Shown one piece after another: positions 57,979-64,000 of a stretch of 64,000 nt of DNA. The position numbers and the translations under genes are program-made. How positions within the stretch are numbered: the stretch's first letter is position 1; the number at the start of each line of letters is the position of its first letter. The notes under the pieces are model-generated. The model was given only the letters and a program-made list of their open reading frames with translations. It was not told the origin of the DNA and did no database searches. The DNA is from Gymnopilus junonius (Eukaryota > Basidiomycota > Agaricomycetes > Agaricales > Galerinaceae): NCBI GenBank assembly GCA_015501075.1, contig JADNYJ010000003.1, positions 248,001 to 312,000 of the forward strand. The letters are read 5' to 3'.

Positions 57979-58138
57979 AGATGCACAATCTCCTCATTGA
58001 CTCAACTCGAAACGATGTATACTATTTCCACTAGATCTACCAAGTCCAAGTCCATTCGGGGTCATTTTAATCCTATACTGTTGTGTGTTGTGTGCGTAGG
58101 AGGGAACGAAGGCTAAGCACTGAGTTAGATGTTATTAC

Positions 58139-58638
58139 AACGTGTTAAAAAAAGGAAGGGGAACAGAAGAGGGGTTAACGTAAGTAAACGGGTACTGTAA
58201 GATAGGATTGTACACAAGAGGGGGGTAAGAGAACGGACGAAAGGCAAGGGAAAGGAGGGGACTTGTCATAAGTTCGATTGGCACAATCAGAAAATCAAGC
58301 AGCACTGTAAGCACGCCGCTAAAGATCCAAAGAGAGAAGACGGTAAAAAAAGAGGGGCAGGAAGGTGTACTTTGTCCGACCGAATTCCTTGATCCGAAAA
58401 AAAAAGTATGAAAAAAATGCAAGGAAATGAGAGACGCGAAGGGGTAAAGGAGGAAAAGAGAAGAGAAGGAGAAAACGTAGGGTATACAAGGGGTATACCA
58501 CAAGTCGTAAAGAGGTGTCCCAGGAGGTATGTAGAATAGGTGGACATAAATAAAATAAAATAGAAAAAAAGATGGAAGCAAATCAGACCGTCAGGAGGAG
58601 GGAAAAAGAAAAGAAAAGACCCGAAAAAAAAAATCATC
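58139..58638. other. Purine-rich 500-nt stretch
   Basis: The plus strand is strongly biased to A and G (many GAAAAG, GGAGG and A6-A9 runs) for about 500 nt downstream of the LIM gene stop. On the LIM transcript strand this is a C/T-rich 3' untranslated region or downstream flank. Confidence 0.6.
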
Positions 58639-61600
58639 TCAAAGCAACCCACTATCACCCCCGCCTCCCACACCACCACTCCCACCCGCAAGATCGATAA
58701 ACCTCGTAACCCTCTTCATCGCCCTTCTACTCCTCCCCTCATCCTCCTCCTCCTCACTCCCCAACTCCCCCTGGCCCCCCCACCTCGCATAGTCATCACC
58801 GCCGCATGGCGCTCACACAACATCCTCCCATCCACCTCCCAATACTCCTTGACCAAACTCTCCCGGCACTCCGATACGCCTCCGAGGTACTCGCATGTCA
58901 TATGTTCGGGGTGGTACCGGTCCCCGGTGTGTGATACTGCGCAGGGGCCTTCGATGGGCTGTCCGCATCGCGCGGCGGCGCAGAGCGAGTCGTTGGCCTC
59001 GTGGTAGTGGTATGCGCAGAGCGGTTTACCGTCGTATACGTAGAAGGAACGGTCTGGGAAGGGTTTCTGGAGAGGCAATGTGAGTGTGGAGGTTTAGCAG
59101 AATAAAAAGAGAGAAATACGCACATGGCATATGTGGCAATTAAAGCACTCTTTATGATACTTGCCCTTCAACTGTCCATCCGAAGAAGACACAGCCTGGC
59201 GCTCAATAGGCAAATTACACCTCCGGCACTAGTCGCAAAAAAAAAATTCAATACACATTCTTCCCAGAAAAACAACAAACGTTCCCCTCAAAAAAAAAAA
59301 CTTACCTTGGGCAAATACATCCCCTTCCAACACTTCTCACAAAGCACACCCCCATTATCCACACTCACCCACCTCCCATCTTCAATCACCTTCTGGCACC
59401 TCAAACACGTCTTGGGCCTCCTCGTCCTCGCACCACCACCCGCAGCGGTCTTCTTCAGCACCCCCCTCACACCACTCGCACTCGCACCCCCATCCAGCGC
59501 CAACGCCTTGTCCCGGTCCAGCTGTGGACTGGTGAGCGAGCGCATGGGGAGCTTGATGGGCTTTGAATCCCTAATTTCGGAGGGAGATGGCCCTTGTACG
59601 GTGTTGCTTCGCTGGGCTTTAGACCCCCCGCTGAGCCCGGTGAGGATGCTGTTATCTTCGTCTTGGTCTGCATTGTAGTCGCCCGGACGACGAATGGAGG
59701 AGGAGGAAGCAACGGTGCTGGTGGCAGTCCGGGTGTCGACTGTCATATTCATATTCCTCGTCCTCTCGGTGCTCATCCCGCGCGAATGCCCATTAACATT
59801 AGCAGTGACACTGGCATTGGGATACACCTCCCTCTCCCTCTCATCACTCCCTTTCCTACTCCTACTCTGACTCCTGCTACTCCCACTCCTTCCAAAACTC
59901 GTCCCGGGCCCACCCAGCTTTGCATAATTGCTCGGCGGGGTCTGGGATAGCCCCAGCGCAAGCGCAATGGCCGCGGAAGAATTCGAGCGGTCCCTCGCGT
60001 GCCCATGTCCATGTCCATTATCAGAAGAATACGCAGACGAGAGGGAATTATTCCTCGAATGATTCCCCGCTGCGGGGGGAAGACGAGGATGATCAGGGAT
60101 GGGGATGGGGATGCTTCTGACGCTCGTACCGCTGAGCTGAGAAGTCGATCTCGAAGTCGTCGATCCTCCGATCCTGATATCACCCCGGTCCGTACTGGTA
60201 CTTCTACTCCTCGAGCGGAGCGATACACTACCGAATTGGATATGATGACCCTTCTTCGTCGCGAGAGGGACAGTCGCAGTCGCGTTGGGGTTAGAATTTG
60301 TACTCAAGATGGAAGTGGGCAACGGAGGCGGCGGCGACCGACTCCTCGGTCGTCTGCTCTCGCTCCTTCCTCCTCCTGCACTACTCCTACTTGCGCTCCT
60401 GGACCTGGGTCCACCGACTCGGCCTCGGCTGTTACTCCTACTACGTCTGCCAGTCCGCTCGTCGTCGTCGTTATCTTCGTAATCCGTAGCATTGGAGTCG
60501 GCATATGCCAGCCCGCCGTACTCTGATTCCGAGTCGACAGGCGATATCGGGGTTGTTCCACCACCTTTTCTCTTTCGCGACGAGAGGCAGAACTATCCGC
60601 TCTGGCACGAGCCACATCCGATGCGGAAGAACCAGTGATGGATTCCTTCAACTTTTCAAAGAACGGAAGGCGCGGGGAAGCAGGGGGGACATTAGAAGCA
60701 GCTGGTATGGGCGTGACGTTCCTGAAGGACGCGGGCGAAGGCTCTCTCATAGGTAGTTTGGTATTCGAATTCAGATTAGACATGGTAGGAAAAGTCTGCG
60801 GTGCAAATTCAGATTGGGGTAGTGGAGAAGTAGGACCTGGCGAGTGCGAAGAGTATCCAGATCCGGCGGATAGAGGCGGCGTTTCAGTTGCTGCCAAATG
60901 GATACAAGTTGGTTAGTCAGTGAGATGATGTTTCCACGAAACCACTTACAACGAGTGGCTGCGTCGATATCCAAAAACTTGGGTGCATTAGGAGGCCTCC
61001 TCCCGTTCGGAGATGGATTGCCGTACATAGGGTGTGCTATAGACATGTTTTGCTGGTGCTGCTGTGAAACACCGATTGGTGCAACGAACATGGCAGCGCG
61101 CGCTGCAGCCGCAAACCCGCGCCTGCCTACGCCTGCCATACCGGCCGCGCCACCTGATTTGGTGTCAATACCGCGTTCGGCAGGAGGCACGAACTCTTCA
61201 TTCGGAGGCAAGTCCATTCCCGGAGGTGGACGAGCAGGAGGGGGTGCTGGGCTCCTCCCCGGACCCGGAGGTGGCGGACCCATGGCTCTAGGACCGGACA
61301 TGGACATACTGGTAGGAGGCCGTGCTGGTGGATAGGGCTGGCCGCTGTACCCGGAGGAGGGGGCAGGAGAAGGGCCTGAGCGAGGAGGGGCAAAATTGTT
61401 GTTCATGGGCTGGGGCGTGCCATTTCTCATAGGTGGACCAGAGGACAGAGGAGGACCACGGGGACCATTAGAAAAGGAAGGCTTCCTGTATCCACTCTGC
61501 TGCACTGGAGTGGTGGCATCCTGATTTTGATTACTGAACGACACGGTGGGACGGGCAGTCAGAGGGGTGTTCTGGTTCGATATGGAGCCAGCATTGGAGG

Positions 61601-62054
61601 GAGTGCGCATGCGCATGGGATCACCTGGAGGCGGTGGACGGGTGCGCAGGGGGGAAGCGCTGGATGGGAAGGGGACACCATCCCTGGATCGGTCAGAGGA
61701 TTCAGAGCGAGCGAGAGGACTCGGCTTCGGCTGGAAGGCTGACTGGGAATCTTTGGTGTTGATCCTCAGGCGGGCACTGGCAGACGAAGGCAGTCGCTGG
61801 TGGTCCTTTGGTGGTGCAGGGGACGCGACTCGGCCCTGCAGACGACCGGGGAGGAGCGAGGTGGCCTCCTCTGGGGAGATGGATGGCTTGGGGAGCGAGG
61901 GCACGGCGGGCGGGGGACCCTCACATGTGTGGTCGCCCAGTTCATTCACGGGCACGGGCTGGTGGCAGGTGGAGCATTTGACAGTGGGCAGTAGCTGCGA
62001 TATGCGGGGCTGCGGTGTGCTGCTGCTCGTAGGGGACAGCAGAGACGCGAGCAT
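58639..62054 (-). CDS. Paxillin-like LIM domain protein, frame broken in two places
   Basis: A fungal LIM adaptor of the type that binds Rho GTPases and the cytoskeleton. MLASLLSPTSSSTPQPRIS starts at 62054, with a zinc-ribbon-like KCSTCHQPVPVNELGDHTC, then some 650 residues of Pro/Ser/Arg-rich disorder. C-terminal LIM region: TCLRCQKVIEDGRWVSVDNG, LCEKCWKGMYLPK and CRRCNLPIE across an intron; HKECFNCHICHKPFPDRSFY; LCAYHYHE; CAAARCGQPIEG; HPEHMTCEYLG and RMLCERH. The frame changes near 60566-60569 (SASRREREK to GGGTTPISPV), explained by one missing A in an A-run or a weak 44-nt intron. It changes again near 58797-58801, just after CERHAA; reading one base on gives DDYARW...RRAMKRVTRFIDL and a stop at 58641-58639, the usual end of these proteins. 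Assembly errors or early decay are both possible. Confidence 0.8.
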
Positions 62055-62660
62055 TGGGTATCAAGAGTACGACCTGCGTTATTTCATGAGGATGACAATA
62101 TATCCGAATGGAAGCACATGTTACATACCCCGTGCCATCCTCAGCGCTAGTCCACACATACGTAACTCTTTAATTGAACTCCACTTTTATCAACCTTACT
62201 TTCTTCGACACCACGGAACCGCACTCCAGCTGCCCTTGCGCCTGTCCTGAGCGAGCCCTGCATCCCCTCCCCCGATATCTCCCAGACACACGAAAGCTGC
62301 CTATCTGTGCAGATCCTCCTCGCACCTGATCCGGTCATCAATCTTCCCCCACAACCATCCAATGATATGTCTTCTCTGCCAAATTCCTTCGAGGTTCCCA
62401 ATCAACACCCGATCGACAAAGAAGTTGGAAACCACACGTCACTCCACCAAAAACTCTGTCTATCTTTGACAATATTCCCATTACCTAAAAACCATCCTTT
62501 GTTCTCCAGAACCATACCGTTAGCCTCTAGTCCGTTATGTCCTCAGGCAAGCTCGGCTTAGCGTCCCTGTTGGTCTGCACTCGACACTTCGCCTTACGTA
62601 TAGCACCCGGCCTATGACAGTCTCTACGTATGCCAAGAGACATGGCAGCCGTTCCCATGG
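62055..62660. other. Upstream region of the LIM gene
   Basis: About 600 bp, pyrimidine-rich in parts (62220-62360). It presumably holds the LIM promoter. No gene is supported. Confidence 0.35.
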
Positions 62661-62663
62661 GCC

Positions 62664-62735
62664 CATCTCCCACAACTCGCTTTCTTTGGGAACTAGACCT
62701 GATCGGATAGGATTTCCTCCTCGTTGTTTTTTGAC
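62664..62735 (+). repeat. Dispersed repeat, copy A
   Basis: Contains a 22-nt exact match (62671-62692, beginning CACAACTCGC) to 63233-63254, followed after a variable spacer by GATTTCCTC and a T-run ending TTGAC, also shared. It looks like an old duplication or transposon fragment. Confidence 0.65.
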
Positions 62736-63183
62736 ATGTCGCCATTCGCGCTACATACTGAGAAAACATTCCGAGAGGTGACTTTATCGTATGTACGTGC
62801 AAGTAACATCATTTTATTCCTCTGTTTCTGACACCAAGTTCGTACCGAGCTAACATATGTACTATTGTCTTACGGCGTTTTAATACAATTGAAAGGCTCG
62901 ATTTCATCCCTTCACACCAGCAAACAAAAAAAAAAAACTGGACCCAACTCTCTCGCCCTCCTCCGGTTCTCATCTCGACATGCTCCTTTCTTCACATCAT
63001 TCGCAATCCTTCTTCTGCTGCCCAAGGCAAGGGCGAGGCGCATTATTCCCATCTCTCTGTTAGGAAAATGAACCCATAAAGAGGATGATCATCAAATAGG
63101 ACACGGTCGATTCCCTCTTCAATCACACCCTTCATCCGCGCCATTGGAACCACAGCATCTTGGCAGAGCAAAAACCTCCATGA

Positions 63184-63203
63184 ATCGTGGCTAAAACGAG
63201 AGT
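63184..63203 (+). repeat. 20-nt repeat, copy 1
   Basis: ATCGTGGCTAAAACGAGAGT, matching 63431-63450 at 19 of 20 positions. Confidence 0.6.
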
Positions 63204-63225
63204 CGAGAGTCGGAGGTGCAGCTTC

Positions 63226-63295
63226 CAACTCTCACAACTCGCTTTCTTTGGGAATATGGAATGTGGACTGATAATGATTTCCTCGGTGTTTTTGA
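63226..63295 (+). repeat. Dispersed repeat, copy B
   Basis: Partner of 62664-62735 in the same orientation, with the conserved 22-nt block at 63233-63254 and the GATTTCCTC...TTTTTGAC block at 63275-63295. Confidence 0.65.
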
Positions 63296-63430
63296 CGTCA
63301 CGGTTCACCGCCCTTTTTTCATATACACATTATCTCTGCCAGTGCGTAGGTATTAGATAATAAAGGTGCATCATCTAGTAGAGCTTATCCTTGGTTTCTT
63401 GACGAGGAGAAATTTCATGAGTTGTATTGT

Positions 63431-63450
63431 ATCGTGGTTAAAACGAGAGT
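63431..63450 (+). repeat. 20-nt repeat, copy 2
   Basis: ATCGTGGTTAAAACGAGAGT, one mismatch to 63184-63203. Confidence 0.6.
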
Positions 63451-64000
63451 TTATCACATCCAAATGATCTCTGCTCGAGTAAGTAAAAGGGCCTCTTCTA
63501 TATTTCCTCAACCTCTCAGGTTCGTGCTGAGGTCCAAGGGATGTGGTGTGTTGTACTATCTCCCGATGATGGACCACTACAGTGGGAGACTCCATCCTAT
63601 CCCTTCCATGCCACTTGCAGTGTGCTCAACATCAAGATTTCTATATCCAAATTTCATTCAGAGTATTCGAGGTCTAGATCTACTGCAGTCAATAGTGCCA
63701 CTTGTTTGTAGAGCCTATGCAGGTCGTTAGGGCTTGCTGGTAATACCAGTTGTCATTACGTATGTGATTCGAATGCAGAATTTTGATAATGGAAGATCTG
63801 GACTGTCATAGTGTAGAAACCATGACTTCAACATAGTGAGGAGTGCATCCATGCCAAAAGAAATTTCGCCCATGGCAGGCATTCAAATTCATTTGAATTT
63901 CTGCCTGGATTTCTGCCTTGGGTAACTCCTAGGGTGAGTTGGTTGAAGATTGAATCAGACAGTGCAAAGGCATCGGGTAGGCACAGTTCGAGCACTTCAA
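63451..64000. other. Gene-free tail of the window
   Basis: No supported gene. The open frame at 63422-63730 has no recognised motif; given the nearby short repeats this is probably intergenic or transposon-derived DNA. Confidence 0.35.

Noticed and set aside
58135..58691. Hydrophobic Phe/Leu/Ser-rich minus-strand frames
   Set aside because: Translation of a purine-rich tract; no start context, motif or splice evidence.
1..64000. tRNA genes, rRNA, CRISPR array or a biosynthetic gene cluster
   Set aside because: No convincing cloverleaf with A and B boxes, no rRNA-like segment and no repeat-spacer array was seen; the lone P450 has no core synthase or transporter beside it.

Overview
The window is nuclear DNA of a filamentous basidiomycete, most likely an agaricomycete mushroom. 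Genes are densely packed on both strands and cut by many 50-60 nt GT-AG introns. Diagnostic content includes a class I hydrophobin, a copper radical oxidase with a basidiomycete-type N-terminal module, a DUF6593-type protein, a fused tryptophan synthase and decayed LINE-type reverse transcriptase sequence. Gene ends were set by reading exons through splice sites by eye, so start, stop and key motifs are firmer than every internal exon edge.

Layout. 1-13 kb: Cwf18 splicing factor (partial, minus) and mitochondrial GUF1/EF4 (plus) diverge; eIF2B beta and bifunctional tryptophan synthase follow on minus; an asparaginase-ankyrin protein (plus) converges with monopolin subunit Csm1/Pcs1 (minus). 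13-20 kb: a cytochrome P450, a Ser/Gly-rich surface protein, then a transposon-scarred stretch with a reverse transcriptase pseudogene. 20-26 kb: an unknown coiled-coil protein, two tandem G-protein gamma subunits, mitochondrial thioredoxin and a GPI-type cupredoxin. 26-37 kb: myotubularin phosphatase, SAM synthetase, amidophosphoribosyltransferase, a copper radical oxidase broken by one apparent frameshift, and the ribosome assembly factor PNO1. 38-50 kb: DUF6593-type protein, a SAP-domain TKL-like kinase, a URI/Bud27-like protein and the clamp loader CTF18. 50-64 kb: hydrophobin, F-box/zinc-finger protein, a PP2C remnant, LSM4, F-box debris, a paxillin-like LIM protein with two frame breaks, and a gene-free tail with short diverged repeats.

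The genes do not form one pathway. This is a mostly housekeeping neighbourhood (translation, splicing, amino acid, purine and methyl metabolism, chromosome segregation and replication) with secreted or surface genes and transposon remnants between. The most notable features are an initiator ATG split by an intron in the amidophosphoribosyltransferase gene, a neighbouring-type case in LSM4 where exon 1 codes only for Met, a tandem Ggamma pair with different prenylation boxes, a SAP-kinase whose beta-3 lysine appears replaced, SNGLL repeats at the CTF18 N-terminus, and ACGCG (MluI cell-cycle box-like) motifs upstream of both CTF18 and CSM1. I found no tRNA, rRNA, CRISPR array or biosynthetic cluster that I could support.
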